In this document: in pieces, positions 1 through 9,447 of the stretch | How positions within the stretch are numbered: the first letter of the stretch is position 1 | Layout: each line of letters begins with the position of its first letter | Assembly: GCA_019637265.1 (NCBI GenBank) | Contig: JAHBVY010000001.1 | Location: forward strand, 1,798,001 to 1,862,000 | DNA: 64,000 bases | Origin: Polyangiaceae bacterium | GTDB taxonomy: Bacteria > Myxococcota_A > Polyangia > Polyangiales > Polyangiaceae | Reading direction: 5' to 3' | The notes under the pieces: model-generated | The model's database searches: none | What the model saw: the letters and a program-made list of their open reading frames with translations, nothing else | What the model was told of the DNA's origin: nothing | Program-made: the position numbers and the translations under genes

Positions 1-1388
1 TCCGCGCCGCGGCTCAAGTGCGCCACCAGCGCGTGCCCCGACTCGTGGATCGCCACGCGACGCTTCTCGTCAGGGAGCAAGACCGCCTCGCTCGGGTTGC
101 CGAGGATGATCTTGTCGAAGGCCTGGTTGAAGTCGTCCATGGTGAGCTCATTGCCACCACGACGCGCCGCCATCAGCGCAGCTTCGTTGCACAGGTTCGC
201 GAGATCCGCCCCGGAGAAGCCAGGCGTGTTCTGCGCCACCAGGTTGAGGTCCACGTCGCTCGCCAGCGGCTTGGTGCGGGTGTGCACCCCCAGGATGGCA
301 GCGCGCGCGCGGAGCTCCGGGCGATCCACCACCACGCGCCGATCGAAGCGCCCGGGGCGTAAGAGCGCCGGGTCCAAGACGTCCGGGCGGTTGGTGGCGG
401 CGATCACGATCGTGAGGTCGTTACGCGAGAAGCCGTCCATCTCGCTGAGCATCTGGTTCAGGGTCTGCTCGCGCTCGTCGTGCCCACCCCCGAGCCCCGC
501 GCCACGCGCGCGGCCCACCGCGTCGATCTCGTCGATGAACACGATCGCCGGGGCGACCTTCTTCGCCTCCTCGAACAGCTCGCGGACCCGCGCCGCGCCG
601 ACGCCGACGAACATCTCGATGAACTCGGAGCCGTTGATGGAGAAGAACGGCACCCCCGCCTCCCCCGCCACCGCGCGCGCGATCAGCGTCTTCCCGGTGC
701 CGGGCGGCCCCACCAGGAGCACGCCGCGCGGGATCTTGCCGCCCAAGCGCTGGTAACGCTCCGGCTCCTTGAGGAAGGAGACGACCTCTTGCAAGTCCGT
801 CTTGGCGCCGGTGGCGCCGGCCACGTCAGCGAAGGTGACCTTGAGATCTGTTTCCTGGTTGAAACGCTTGCTGCGGCCCTTGACCAGCCCGCCGAAGGGC
901 CCGCCCTGCGACAGCATGCGCGACGTGCGGCGCCCCATCCACACGAAGATCCCGATGATGATGGCGATGGGGAGCAGCTGCAGCACGAGCTGCATCAGCA
1001 TGTTCGGGTCGGCGGAGACCACCTCCACCTCCACCTTCTGACGCCGCAGCTCCGGCAGCAGCTCCTGATCTTCCTGCGTCGGTAGGATGGTGGTGAACAC
1101 CTTCCCCGACTCCCCGTCGGCCCCCGCCTTGAAGCGGCCCTTCACGCGGTCCCCCTGGAGGGTGACCTGCTCCACCTTGCCCTGCGTCAACTGCTCATAA
1201 AACTGGGTGTAGGGGATGGCCGGCCCCTTGCTGCCCATGTTCGAGAGGTTGTTGTAACCCCAGAACACCGCGAACAGCACGGTGAGCAGAATCATCAAGC
1301 CCCACGGCTGAGGCTTCTGAGGAGCCCCTGGCGGAGCCGGCGGCCCGCCAGGGACGCTGGGGCGGGGCTGTGTCTGGGGTTGGGACAT
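1..1388 (-). CDS. ftsH: ATP-dependent zinc metalloprotease FtsH (N-terminal 462 residues; cut by window edge)
   Basis: This is the membrane-anchored AAA+ protease that degrades misfolded membrane proteins and regulatory proteins. Read from an ATG at 1386-1388, the protein has a Pro/Gln-rich N-terminus, a first membrane helix ([15 protein letters not shown]), a periplasmic region, and a second helix ([15 protein letters not shown]). The AAA+ module follows with Walker A GPPGTGKT (about 681-704), Walker B FIDEID, and the second region of homology near RPGRFDRR. The zinc-binding HESGH lies at 33-47. The frame stays open to base 1, so the C-terminal part of the protease domain is outside the window. 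The identification is very secure. The Pro-rich cytoplasmic tail before the first helix is longer than in E. coli FtsH. Confidence 0.97.
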   Translation of the reverse strand, partial: MSQPQTQPRPSVPGGPPAPPGAPQKPQPWGLMILLTVLFAVFWGYNNLSNMGSKGPAIPYTQFYEQLTQGKVEQVTLQGDRVKGRFKAGADGESGKVFTTILPTQEDQELLPELRRQKVEVEVVSADPNMLMQLVLQLLPIAIIIGIFVWMGRRTSRMLSQGGPFGGLVKGRSKRFNQETDLKVTFADVAGATGAKTDLQEVVSFLKEPERYQRLGGKIPRGVLLVGPPGTGKTLIARAVAGEAGVPFFSINGSEFIEMFVGVGAARVRELFEEAKKVAPAIVFIDEIDAVGRARGAGLGGGHDEREQTLNQMLSEMDGFSRNDLTIVIAATNRPDVLDPALLRPGRFDRRVVVDRPELRARAAILGVHTRTKPLASDVDLNLVAQNTPGFSGADLANLCNEAALMAARRGGNELTMDDFNQAFDKIILGNPSEAVLLPDEKRRVAIHESGHALVAHLSRGA

Positions 1389-1856
1389 GAGGTTCTGCGA
1401 ATGTGGGCCGCGGACAGAGGTTGGCAAGCTGGCGATGGGGTTTGGCGAGCGGCGACGCCAGCGCGCCGCTCATACTACCTAGCCGGTTTCACCGGGGTGG
1501 CAACGCCCATGAGCACCGCGAGCACCACCTGAGGTTTGGAGACGACAGGCCCTGTCGCTGGTGTCCTCCAGGCGGGGACCACGAAGCCGGGCGGGCGCCG
1601 TCACACTCCGCGAATTCGCCTGAATTTTGGCTCGCTCTGCGATCGTCAGGGCCCCCTTCCGCAGTTGGGGCCGCTTCTTGCAGTGCTCGCGAGCGTCGCC
1701 CAGCGAAGCCGCGGGCGCCCACATCCATAAGCAACCTCCCCCCAGCTTCGAGCGACCGCGAGCAAGCGAGCCGAGGGCACCCTGCTGATTGCAGCGCCCT
1801 ACCCTCGGCCACGCCTCGCGCCGCTCCCAGTCAGAACCTTGGAGTCCATCAAAATC
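1389..1856. other. Intergenic region between divergent genes
   Basis: This 468-bp spacer lies between ftsH (reverse) and a small lipoprotein (forward). Open frames on both strands overlap each other and lack protein-like composition, so none is called. It holds one copy of the dispersed G-rich element at 1436-1449 (TGGGGTTTGGCGAG). Promoters for both genes should lie here, but I see no strong sigma-70 boxes. Confidence 0.5.
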
Positions 1857-2285
1857 ATGCTGAACCTGCTTCGTAAAACCTCCGTCGCCGTCATCCTCTC
1901 GGTCGCCACCCTCGCCGCTGGCTGTGGTGGGCTCTCGTACGAGGTGAAGGGCAAACCACCGGCGACCGGCGCCATCGCGCGCATCGACGGCAAGACTCAG
2001 GAAGACACCAAGACCACTCGCCTGACCATCGAGGTCGAGTTCCTCCAGCCGCCCGCCGACCTCGACCCGAAGGGCACCGGCTTCGTGGTGTGGTTCCGCA
2101 AGAACAACGCCTCGCAGTGGAGCCGCCTCGGCAACCTCGACTACAACGAGAGCAGCCGCAAGGGCACCCTGAAGGACTTCTCGGTCCCCGAGCTGAAGTT
2201 CGAGCTGGCGATCAGCGTGGAAGGTGGCGACTCAGCCGCGAGCCCCACCACCATCGTCTTCACGCAGCTCGTCTCCGACGACTGA
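1857..2285 (+). CDS. Small hypothetical lipoprotein
   Basis: A 142-residue secreted lipoprotein of unknown role. The ATG at 1857 gives a compact signal peptide (MLNLLRKTSVAVILSVATLAAGC) with lipobox LAAGC and the acylated Cys at about residue 23. An upstream in-frame TTG at 1839 would add six residues and looks less natural. The mature part is rich in beta-prone and charged stretches (RLTIEVEFLQPP, GFVVWFRKNN, FELAISVEGGD). It could form a small beta-sandwich, but I recognise no family. It is probably monocistronic, because a repeat-rich hairpin region follows the stop. Confidence 0.75.
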   Translation: MLNLLRKTSVAVILSVATLAAGCGGLSYEVKGKPPATGAIARIDGKTQEDTKTTRLTIEVEFLQPPADLDPKGTGFVVWFRKNNASQWSRLGNLDYNESSRKGTLKDFSVPELKFELAISVEGGDSAASPTTIVFTQLVSDD

Positions 2286-2292
2286 GCAAGCC

Positions 2293-2372
2293 CGAGCACG
2301 ACGAACCGAGCACGACGAAACCGAGCACGACGAAACCGGGCCCAACTGACGGTGCCCCGTTCGTCGTGCTCG
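2293..2372. repeat. Three tandem 14-15 bp repeats plus a fourth inverted copy
   Basis: CGAGCACGACGAAC occurs at 2293-2306, with one-base-longer copies at 2307-2321 and 2322-2336. Its exact reverse complement GTTCGTCGTGCTCG is at 2359-2372. Any tandem copy can pair with the inverted one to form a 14-bp stem just after the preceding lipoprotein gene. It may act as a terminator or mRNA-stabilising structure, although no U-tract is present. Confidence 0.8.
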
Positions 2373-2483
2373 AATCGGCGGCGCGCTGCCTTGGCGCACG
2401 AGGCGGAGGCGCGGCGGGAGCCGTGGAGCGCCCTTTCAGGGTGACGCATGGCTCCCGCGGTGCGCTTCAGGTAGGCTGAGCCC

Positions 2484-3380
2484 GTGCGTCCTAGGATCAC
2501 TCGTCACACCCTGACCTTCATCCCACTGCTGCTGCCGCTAGCTGGCGTGGGTTGCGCCACCGACGTGGGCTTCGGTGAGATCCCGCTGAGCCCCGACGCC
2601 TCGGGAGCGAGCGGCGGCGACGCCGGTTCCGCGGGGAATAGCGGCGGCTCAGGCGGGGAGGCGGCGAGCGGTGGTGCCGGCGGTGTGGGTGGCAGCGCCG
2701 GAGCGGGTGGCAGCGGCGGAAGCGGTGCGACCGGCGGCGCGGGTGGCAGCGGCGCAACGGGCGGCAGCGGCGCTGGGGGCAGCGGCGCGGCGGGTGGCTC
2801 GGGCGGAAGCAGCGCGGCGGGCGGCTCGGGCGGCAATGGCGCTGGGGGCAGCGGCGCGGCGGGTGGCTCGGGCGGCAGCGGCGCAACCGGCGGCTCAGGC
2901 GGCAGCGCAGGCTCGGGTGGTAGCTCGGGCTCAGGGGGTAGCTCAGGCTCAGGGGGCTCGGGAGGTGGTTCGGGTGGCTGCCTGACGGTGACGTCGACGT
3001 CCACCGCCGACACGTGCAGCGGCCAGGCTTTACCCAGCGGCACCGAGTGCTGGACCATCAAGGGCTCGAACGGCTCCGCGCGGGATCACTACAACCCGCG
3101 CTGTGGCGGCGGCTCCCAGGGGGGTGGGGATCTGGTGTTCGCGCTCACCGCGCCACGAAGCGGTGAGGTGCTGCTCTACGCGACCGGCCCGTTCGAGAAG
3201 AGCGTCTACGTGTCGGAGGGCACCTGTGGCCCGTCGCCCATCGCCTGCGCCTCGGACCCCAACTTCGCCCCGGTGAGCCTGCTGTTCAACGCGACCGAAG
3301 GACAGGTTTACTACCTGTTCCTCGACACCTCGAACGACGACGAGTGGGGCGGCTTCGAGCTCCAGGTGAGCTACCGCTAG
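2484..3380 (+). CDS. Gly/Ser/Ala-rich surface lipoprotein
   Basis: A 298-residue lipoprotein starting with GTG (an SD-like AGGTAGG is about 14 bases upstream). Residues 1-24 form a signal peptide ending in lipobox AGVGC. Residues about 38-165 are a low-complexity Gly/Ser/Ala linker (repeats of GGSGG, AAGGSGG), a type common in myxobacterial envelope proteins. The last 130 residues form a folded domain with six or so cysteines and short beta motifs (GDLVFALTAPRSGEVLLYATG, GQVYYLFLDTSNDDEWGGFEL). That layout resembles bacterial pre-peptidase C-terminal-like beta-sandwich domains. It is probably a cell-surface protein whose globular end is held off the outer membrane by the flexible linker. The ligand is unknown. 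Confidence 0.8.
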   Translation: MRPRITRHTLTFIPLLLPLAGVGCATDVGFGEIPLSPDASGASGGDAGSAGNSGGSGGEAASGGAGGVGGSAGAGGSGGSGATGGAGGSGATGGSGAGGSGAAGGSGGSSAAGGSGGNGAGGSGAAGGSGGSGATGGSGGSAGSGGSSGSGGSSGSGGSGGGSGGCLTVTSTSTADTCSGQALPSGTECWTIKGSNGSARDHYNPRCGGGSQGGGDLVFALTAPRSGEVLLYATGPFEKSVYVSEGTCGPSPIACASDPNFAPVSLLFNATEGQVYYLFLDTSNDDEWGGFELQVSYR

Positions 3381-3510
3381 CGACGCGAATCGTGGTGGCG
3401 CCCGCAGCGCGCCCTACGCCTCTGAGCGAGCGCGCTGACTCCTATTCCTCGCGGCCGGACTGTCACCGTTAGCTCCGCTGACCCCTGCGCGGCGCACCGA
3501 CGCGGGGAGC

Positions 3511-5274
3511 TCACATCTGCTCGACGACTTGGATCCCCAGCAGATCGAGGCCTTCGCGCAGCACGCGCGCGGTGAGCGCGCACAGCACCAGGCGACTGCT
3601 GCGCGCCTGCTCGGGGACGTCCGAGCGGAGGATGGGGCAGCGCTCGTAGAAGGGGTGGAAGGCCGAGGCCACGTCGTACAGGTAGCCGCACAGGCGGTGG
3701 GGCTCGAGGCTCTCCGCCACCGCCTGAACGGCGGCGCCGTAGCGCGTGAGCGTGAGCAGCAGCGCGCGCTCAGCAGGATCTCCGGGCAGCAGCGCGCGCC
3801 CATCGAGCGCCTCCGGGCTGACATTTGCTTTACGGAAAATCGACTGGATGCGCACGTACGCGTTCACCAGGTAGGGCGCGGTGTTGCCGTCGAAGGCCAA
3901 CATGCGCTCCCAGTCGAACACGTAGTCCTTGATGCGGTCGCTCGACAGGTCTGCGTACTTTAGCGCGCCCACGCCGACGGCGCGCGCGATGGTCTCCACC
4001 TGTTCCGAGCTGAGCTCCGGGTTCTTCCCGCGGACGATGGCGCTGGCGCGTGCCTCCGCCTCATCCAACAGATCTTTCAGGCGGATGTTCTCCCCGGCGC
4101 GGGTCTTCAGCATCTTCCGGTCGGGGCCGAGCACCGACCCGAAGCCGACATGCTGCAAGCGAACCCCCTCCCCCACCCAACCAAAGTCCCGCACCACCTG
4201 GAACAGCATCTCGAGGTGCGTGCGTTGGGGCAGGCCCACCACGTACAAGAGGTGGGTGCCGCCGAGGTCCTGGCTGCGATAGAGCACCGCCGCCAGGTCC
4301 GTGGTGGCGTAGAGGTAACCGCCGTCAGCCTTCCGCACGATCATCGGCAGCGGGTCCCCCTCCTTGTTCTTGTATCCTCGAGGAAACACGCACAGCGCGC
4401 CGTCGCTCTCCTGGAGGTGCCCCTCCGCCTGGAGGCGCTCCACCACCCCCTGGAGCCGCGAGTTGTAGTGGCTCTCCCCGCACACGTCGCCGGGCTCGAG
4501 CTTCACCCCCAGCCGCCGGTACATGACGTCCAGGTAGGCCACCGTGGAGTCCACCAGCTGGCGCCACAGCGCGCGCGTCTCGGCGTCCCCCGACTGCAGC
4601 GCCACCACCCGCTGCCGCGCCCGCTCCTGAAACTCAGGCTCACTGTCGAAGCGCTGCTTTGCCTCACGGTAAACCGGGTTCAGGTCGCAGGCCGCGCTGA
4701 GATCCACCGGGTCGCCCGCCGCGCGGCGATCCATCAGGTTCTCGATCAGCATGCCGAACTGGGTGCCCCAGTCGCCCAGGTGGTTCTGGCGCAGCACGCG
4801 GTGCCCCACTCGCTCGAGCACCCGCACGATGGCGTCGCCGATCACGGTGGAGCGGATGTGCCCCACGTGCATCTCCTTGGCCACGTTGGGGCTCGAGTAG
4901 TCGATCACCACCACGTCGGGCGCCGTCGTCTTGGGGACGTGCAGCTCGGGGTCGGCGAGCATGGCCGCGCCCTCCTCCGCCAGCGCTTGGTCAGTCAGGC
5001 TGAGGTTGATGAAGCCGGGCCCGGCGACGCTCACCTCCTTGAACAGCGGCTCCTGCGGCAGCGCCTGGACGATGCGAAGGGCGAGCTCCCGCGGCGACAC
5101 GCCGAGCTGCTTGCCCAGGCTCATCGCGAGGTTCGCCTGGTAGTCACCGAAGCGCGGGTTCTGCGCCGGACGCAGCATCAGGTCCGCCTCTCGGTGCTCC
5201 GGGCCGAGCGCCTGAGTGACCGCGTCACGGAGGGCTGCTTCGATGCGAAGGGCGAGCGTGCTCATGCGGCGCAT
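3511..5274 (-). CDS. argS: Arginyl-tRNA synthetase
   Basis: A class I aminoacyl-tRNA synthetase that charges tRNA-Arg in the cytoplasm. At 587 residues it is of typical ArgS length. The N-terminal tRNA-recognition domain (residues about 1-115) contains FGDYQANLAM. The HIGH-equivalent HVGH is at 136-139 after DYSSPNVAKEM. DRKMLKTRAGE is the KMSKS-equivalent loop. The helical anticodon-binding domain ends in LGIQVVEQM, close to the conserved ArgS ending LLGI..ERM. Two starts are possible, ATG 5272-5274 and ATG 5263-5265 (MSTLALR). Neither has a clear SD. It is convergent with the upstream lipoprotein and divergent from the ThDP enzyme. Confidence 0.97.
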   Translation of the reverse strand: MRRMSTLALRIEAALRDAVTQALGPEHREADLMLRPAQNPRFGDYQANLAMSLGKQLGVSPRELALRIVQALPQEPLFKEVSVAGPGFINLSLTDQALAEEGAAMLADPELHVPKTTAPDVVVIDYSSPNVAKEMHVGHIRSTVIGDAIVRVLERVGHRVLRQNHLGDWGTQFGMLIENLMDRRAAGDPVDLSAACDLNPVYREAKQRFDSEPEFQERARQRVVALQSGDAETRALWRQLVDSTVAYLDVMYRRLGVKLEPGDVCGESHYNSRLQGVVERLQAEGHLQESDGALCVFPRGYKNKEGDPLPMIVRKADGGYLYATTDLAAVLYRSQDLGGTHLLYVVGLPQRTHLEMLFQVVRDFGWVGEGVRLQHVGFGSVLGPDRKMLKTRAGENIRLKDLLDEAEARASAIVRGKNPELSSEQVETIARAVGVGALKYADLSSDRIKDYVFDWERMLAFDGNTAPYLVNAYVRIQSIFRKANVSPEALDGRALLPGDPAERALLLTLTRYGAAVQAVAESLEPHRLCGYLYDVASAFHPFYERCPILRSDVPEQARSSRLVLCALTARVLREGLDLLGIQVVEQM

Positions 5275-5432
5275 GATGTGCGAGCGCCCCTGAAGATCAA
5301 CCGAAACCGCGCGCTGGCACGCCGCTACGCGCTGCGGTAGAGGCGAGCCGAGGTTGACGCCCCCGGGCGACCATGTTGCTTCGAGACCCCATTGCTTCCA
5401 GGGGCGAGCCCCGAAGCGGAGAGAGCAGAGCC

Positions 5433-7184
5433 ATGACGGACCGAAACGGTGGAGCGATCATTGGCGAGGTCTTGGCCTCGCGCGGCGTGGAGACCTTGTT
5501 CACCCTGTGCGGCGGGCACATCTCACCCATCTTGGTGGGCGCCAAGGCGCGCGGGATCCAGGTGGTGGACGTGCGCGACGAGAAGCACGCGGTGTTCGCG
5601 GCGGACGCCGTGGCGCGGATGACGGGGGTGCCGGGCGTCGCGGCGGTCACGGCGGGGCCGGGCGTCACCAACACCGTCACCGCGGTGAAGAACGCGCAGA
5701 TGGCGCAGACGCCGCTGGTGCTCTTCGGCGGCGCCACCGCCACCCTGCTCAAGGGCCGCGGCTCGCTGCAAGACATCGATCAGCTGAGCCTGATGCAGCC
5801 CATCACCAAGTGGGCCACCAGCTGTAAGACGGTGGCGGCGCTGCGGCCCACGGTGGAGCGCGCCTTCGACCTCGCTTCGAGCGGCGTGCCGGGCCCGGTG
5901 TTCGTCGAGGTGCCGGTGGATCTGCTCTACCCGGAGGCGATGGTGCGGGAGATCTTCCTGAAGGAGGCCGGCCTGAAGGACGCCAAGAACCTCGGCGGCA
6001 AGGCGCTGGAGCTCTTGATCAAGGGCTACCTGTTCCGCCAGTTCCATCAGCCCCACGTGGAGCTGCCGTTCGGCAACCACGGCGAGACGACGCCCGCCCT
6101 CGACATGGATCAGCTCTCGCGCGTGGCGGAGCTGCTGGAGAAGGCGGAGCGCCCGGTGCTCGTGATCGGCAGCCAGACGCTGGTCGGTGTGCGCGACGCG
6201 CCGGCGCTCGCCCGCGCCGTGAAGAAGATCGGGATCCCGACCTTCCTCGGCGGCATGGCGCGCGGCCTGCTCGGGCGGCGGAGCGACATCCAGTTCCGCC
6301 ACAAGCGCGGCGGCGCGCTGAAAGAGGCCGATTTGGTGATCGTGGCGGGCTTCCCGTTCGACTTCCGGCTGAGCTACGGGCGCGCCATCGGGAGCAAGGC
6401 GACGGTGGTCGCCGTCAACCTGAGCCAAGCGGAGCTGAAGCAGAACCGCAAGCCGGAGGTGGCGGTGCAGTACCACGCCGGGCAGTTCCTCGAGCTGCTC
6501 TCGGAGCGCGTGAGCCCGCCGGGGGAGCGCCTGGCCGGCTGGTTCAGCACCCTGCGCGCCCGGGAGGACGCCCGCGACGCGCAGATCGCCGATCAGGGCG
6601 CGAGCGCTTCCGCGGGGAAATACGTCAACCCGCTGCACTTCTTCTTGCGGCTCGAGGAGAAGCTCAGCGACGACGCGGTGCTGGTGGTGGACGGCGGCGA
6701 TTTCGTCGCGACCGCGAGCTACATCGTGCGGCCCCGGGCACCGCTGTCCTGGCTCGACCCCGGCGCGTTCGGCACCTTGGGCGTGGGCGGTGGCTTCACG
6801 CTGGGCGCCACCTTGGTCCGCCCGAAGTCCGAGGTGTGGCTCATCTATGGGGACGGCTCCTCCGCCTACTCGCTCTCGGAGTTCGACAGCTACTTGCGCC
6901 ACGGCGTGGCGCCCATCGCGGTGATCGGCACGGACGCGCTGTGGGCGCAGATCGCCCGCGAGCAAGGGGAGATGTTGGGGGACGACGTCGGCACCCAGCT
7001 CCGCCGCACCGACTACCACCGAGTGGCGGAGGGCTACGGTGGGGTGGGGCTGCTCCTGGATGATCCCTCGAGGGTGGACGAGGTGCTGGACGAAGCGAAG
7101 GCGCTCAGCAAGAGCGGCAAGCCGGTGTGCATCAACGTGCAGATCGCCGCCAGCGACTTCCGCAAGGGCAGCATCTCGATGTAA
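5433..7184 (+). CDS. Thiamine-diphosphate-dependent enzyme, ILVBL/2-hydroxyacyl-CoA lyase-like
   Basis: A 583-residue ThDP enzyme of the acetolactate synthase superfamily. The ATG at 5433 follows a good SD (GGAGAGAG). A longer frame from 5373 is less likely. The pyrimidine-binding domain is N-terminal, with catalytic Glu50 in [21 protein letters not shown] central Rossmann-like domain follows. The ThDP-binding domain has [19 protein letters not shown] from about residue 473, then [15 protein letters not shown] and [12 protein letters not shown]. The normal GDG..NN motif ends in TD here, and the run to SDFRKGSIS at the C-terminus is that of ILVBL/HACL2-type proteins, not of biosynthetic IlvB. 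It is therefore probably a 2-hydroxyacyl-CoA or related alpha-oxidation lyase. No small regulatory subunit is nearby. Confidence 0.85.
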   Translation: MTDRNGGAIIGEVLASRGVETLFTLCGGHISPILVGAKARGIQVVDVRDEKHAVFAADAVARMTGVPGVAAVTAGPGVTNTVTAVKNAQMAQTPLVLFGGATATLLKGRGSLQDIDQLSLMQPITKWATSCKTVAALRPTVERAFDLASSGVPGPVFVEVPVDLLYPEAMVREIFLKEAGLKDAKNLGGKALELLIKGYLFRQFHQPHVELPFGNHGETTPALDMDQLSRVAELLEKAERPVLVIGSQTLVGVRDAPALARAVKKIGIPTFLGGMARGLLGRRSDIQFRHKRGGALKEADLVIVAGFPFDFRLSYGRAIGSKATVVAVNLSQAELKQNRKPEVAVQYHAGQFLELLSERVSPPGERLAGWFSTLRAREDARDAQIADQGASASAGKYVNPLHFFLRLEEKLSDDAVLVVDGGDFVATASYIVRPRAPLSWLDPGAFGTLGVGGGFTLGATLVRPKSEVWLIYGDGSSAYSLSEFDSYLRHGVAPIAVIGTDALWAQIAREQGEMLGDDVGTQLRRTDYHRVAEGYGGVGLLLDDPSRVDEVLDEAKALSKSGKPVCINVQIAASDFRKGSISM

Positions 7185-7250
7185 CGGCAGGCGACGCGCC
7201 CAGTTGTCAATCAGACTGTCTAGTCATCGCTACTACCCATTCGTCAGTCG

Positions 7251-7269
7251 AGGTGACTGAGAGTCACCT
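7251..7269. terminator. Perfect 8-bp hairpin after the ThDP gene
   Basis: AGGTGACT (7251-7258), a GAG loop, then AGTCACCT (7262-7269). It lies 66 bases after the stop of the ThDP gene. There is no T-tract, so it may be a weak terminator or a dyad operator for the next gene. Confidence 0.4.
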
Positions 7270-7452
7270 GAGGTGAGTTCGAACCCGACACGGCGCGCTC
7301 GACAGCGCGACCAGCGACCTGCCAAACCCCCAACCCCTCGTGATCCGGAGTGAGCGCACCCGGCGCTTGGTGGCGGAGCGCGCTCTGTCACATTCGTGTC
7401 AGGGCGCCGCGCGTCGATTGACGAAGGGAGGCCGCTCGGGCACGGCCTAGGT

Positions 7453-8070
7453 ATGACGCGCCCTCCCGTAACCCACACTCTGGGTCAGCAGTACCTGAAG
7501 CGCGCCGGCTGGACGGTGTCCGGCGAGCTGCCGGATAGCCCCAAGGCCGTGGTGATCGCCGCGCCCCACTCGAGCAACTGGGACCTGCCCTTCATGCTCG
7601 CGGTGGCTTGGACGTTCCGCATGCAGCTCAATTGGCTCGGCAAGCACACCCTGTTCGAGGGGCCGGGCGGCGGGCTGATGCGACGCTTGGGCGGCATCCC
7701 GGTGGATCGGCGCGCGCGCCACGGCTTGGTGGAGCAGGTGGCCACGCGCATCCGCGAGGCGGACTCGATGTACCTCGCGGTGGCGCCCAGCGGCACCCGC
7801 ACCGGAAATACCCGGTGGAAATCCGGATTTTACCACATCGCGCGGGAGGCGGGCGTCCCCATCGTGCTCGGCTTCCTCGACTACGGCCGGCGCGTGGGCG
7901 GTGTGGGGCCGAGCCTCATGCCGAGCGGCGACGTGCGCGCGGACATGGACCGCATCCGCGCGTTCTACGCCGACATCCGCGGCCACGACGGCAAGCTGGC
8001 GACGGGCATCGAGCTGGCCGAAGAACGAGACTCCCCGCCGAACAGCGAAGCGAGCGGCCCTGTTACCTGA
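7453..8070 (+). CDS. 1-acyl-sn-glycerol-3-phosphate acyltransferase-like (PlsC family)
   Basis: A 205-residue acyltransferase of the PlsC/LPLAT family, which transfers acyl chains to lysophospholipids or related acceptors at the inner membrane. The HX4D catalytic motif is HSSNWD (His39, Asp44). The following block LGKHTLFEGPGGGLMRRLGGIPVDRR contains the substrate Arg region, and VAPSGTR occupies the place of the usual EGTR motif. The protein is short, like the YihG/phage-type members, and has no strong membrane helix. The frame extends upstream to a GTG at 7396, but the ATG at 7453 gives the normal family start. It sits between the ThDP enzyme and the aldo/keto reductase, with about 200-270-bp gaps, so an operon is uncertain. 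Confidence 0.8.
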   Translation: MTRPPVTHTLGQQYLKRAGWTVSGELPDSPKAVVIAAPHSSNWDLPFMLAVAWTFRMQLNWLGKHTLFEGPGGGLMRRLGGIPVDRRARHGLVEQVATRIREADSMYLAVAPSGTRTGNTRWKSGFYHIAREAGVPIVLGFLDYGRRVGGVGPSLMPSGDVRADMDRIRAFYADIRGHDGKLATGIELAEERDSPPNSEASGPVT

Positions 8071-8265
8071 GTGACCCGCAACCCAAGCGCCCTGCAACCT
8101 CAGCGCCCTGCGACCCGAACGACTGCCCGGTATCGCCACCTGCCACGACGCCGTGAAACCCTGTTGGAACCTCGGAACGCGGGTTTGGGGGTTAGACGGC
8201 ACCGCAGCGTGATAGTGAATGGGAGGGCTGCGATGCACGCGGCCCGTGGCTTCAGGGAGAGAGCG

Positions 8266-9312
8266 ATGCTGGGATATCGACTGCTAGGGCGTTCTGGGTT
8301 GCGCGTGTCGGAGCTGTGCCTCGGCACCATGAGCTTCGGAGATGAGTGGGGGTTCGGCGCGGACGAGGCGACGAGCCACGCCGTGCTCAGCGCTTACGAG
8401 GCGGCGGGGGGCAACTTCATCGACACCGCCAACAAGTATCACAACGGGCAAACCGAGCAGATCTGCGGGCGCTGGCTGGTGGGGCGCCGCGACAAGACCG
8501 TGCTCGCGACCAAATACTCCCTCACCATGGATCACGACGATCCGAACGCGGGCGGCGGCCACAAGAAGAACCTGGTGCGCTCGGTGGAGGCGAGCCTCTC
8601 GCGCCTGGGTACGGACTACATCGATCTGTTGTGGGTGCACGCTTGGGATCACCACACGCCCTACCAAGAGACGATGCGCGCGCTGGACGACCTGGTGCGC
8701 GCTGGTAAGGTGCTCTACCTGGGCGTGAGCGACACCCCAGCCTGGGTGGCCTCCGCGGCGAACGTGCTGGCGGAGCTGAAGGGCTGGACGCCGTTCGTGG
8801 GCCTTCAGATCGAGTACAGCTTGCTCGAGCGCACGGTGGAGCACGAGCTGCTCCCCATGGCTGAGGAGTTCGAGCTCTCGGTGCTCGCCTGGGCGCCGCT
8901 CGGCGGCGGGGTGCTGAGCGGCAAGTACACCCGCGGCGGGGAGATCGACTCGCTGCGCAAGAAGGGCAATGAGGCGGGCGGGCGCACCTCGGATCACAAC
9001 CTCGCCATCGCGCGCGCGGTGGACTCAGTGGCTGACGAGCTGGGTGTCAGCTCCGCCCAGGTGGCGCTGGCGTGGGTCGCCGCGCGCGGCCTACGCTTCA
9101 TCCCGATCGTGGGAATGCGAAAGGTGGAGCAGCTCGAGGACGCGGTGGGCGCCGCCCAGGTGACGCTCTCGGAGGCGCAGCTCGCGCGGCTGAACGAGAT
9201 CAGCAGCAGCGCGCCCGGCTTCCCTCAGCGCTTCCTCGAGCGCGACAGCACCCAAAACATCATCCACGGCGAGCAGGTGCGCCCGCGCCTGCGCGGACGG
9301 GCGGCGCGCTGA
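8266..9312 (+). CDS. Aldo/keto reductase
   Basis: A 348-residue NADPH-dependent oxidoreductase with the (beta/alpha)8 AKR fold. The start at ATG 8266 follows a strong SD (AGGGAGAGAGCG) and gives MLGYRLLGRSGLRVSELCLG, the usual beginning of the YajO/voltage-channel-beta-like AKRs. A longer frame back to 8071 has arginine-rich, non-coding-looking sequence. The catalytic tetrad can be placed as Asp53 and Tyr58 (FIDTANKYHNG), Lys83 (VLATKYS) and His125 (LLWVHAWD). The cofactor-binding C-terminus is VALAWVAARGLRFIPIVGMRKVEQL. The substrate is unknown. Confidence 0.92.
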   Translation: MLGYRLLGRSGLRVSELCLGTMSFGDEWGFGADEATSHAVLSAYEAAGGNFIDTANKYHNGQTEQICGRWLVGRRDKTVLATKYSLTMDHDDPNAGGGHKKNLVRSVEASLSRLGTDYIDLLWVHAWDHHTPYQETMRALDDLVRAGKVLYLGVSDTPAWVASAANVLAELKGWTPFVGLQIEYSLLERTVEHELLPMAEEFELSVLAWAPLGGGVLSGKYTRGGEIDSLRKKGNEAGGRTSDHNLAIARAVDSVADELGVSSAQVALAWVAARGLRFIPIVGMRKVEQLEDAVGAAQVTLSEAQLARLNEISSSAPGFPQRFLERDSTQNIIHGEQVRPRLRGRAAR

Positions 9313-9425
9313 GTCCATCAGGGGCGCTGCTGAGCAGCGGGGCGTCATCGTCAGACCAACGACTGCACGCGGCGCCCGAGCTTCGACCGTCTGCCTGACT
9401 GTCGAAGCGCGGCGCAGCGGAGCGT

Positions 9426-9447
9426 TGCGCCCGCTAACGCGGGCGCA
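9426..9447. terminator. GC hairpin at the end of the methyltransferase gene
   Basis: TGCGCCCGC (9426-9434), a TAAC loop, then GCGGGCGCA (9439-9447). The 9-bp stem overlaps the stop codon of the reverse-strand methyltransferase and lies between convergent genes. It may work as a bidirectional terminator, but it has no U-tract. Confidence 0.45.

Noticed and set aside
1403-1876. Open frames on both strands across the ftsH-lipoprotein spacer
   Set aside because: They overlap each other, lack ribosome sites and have arginine/proline-rich composition typical of non-coding high-GC frames.
2504-3061. Proline/leucine-rich reverse-strand protein opposite the first Gly-rich lipoprotein
   Set aside because: It is the antisense shadow of GGC/AGC repeats. 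The forward frame has a signal peptide and lipobox, and this one has neither.
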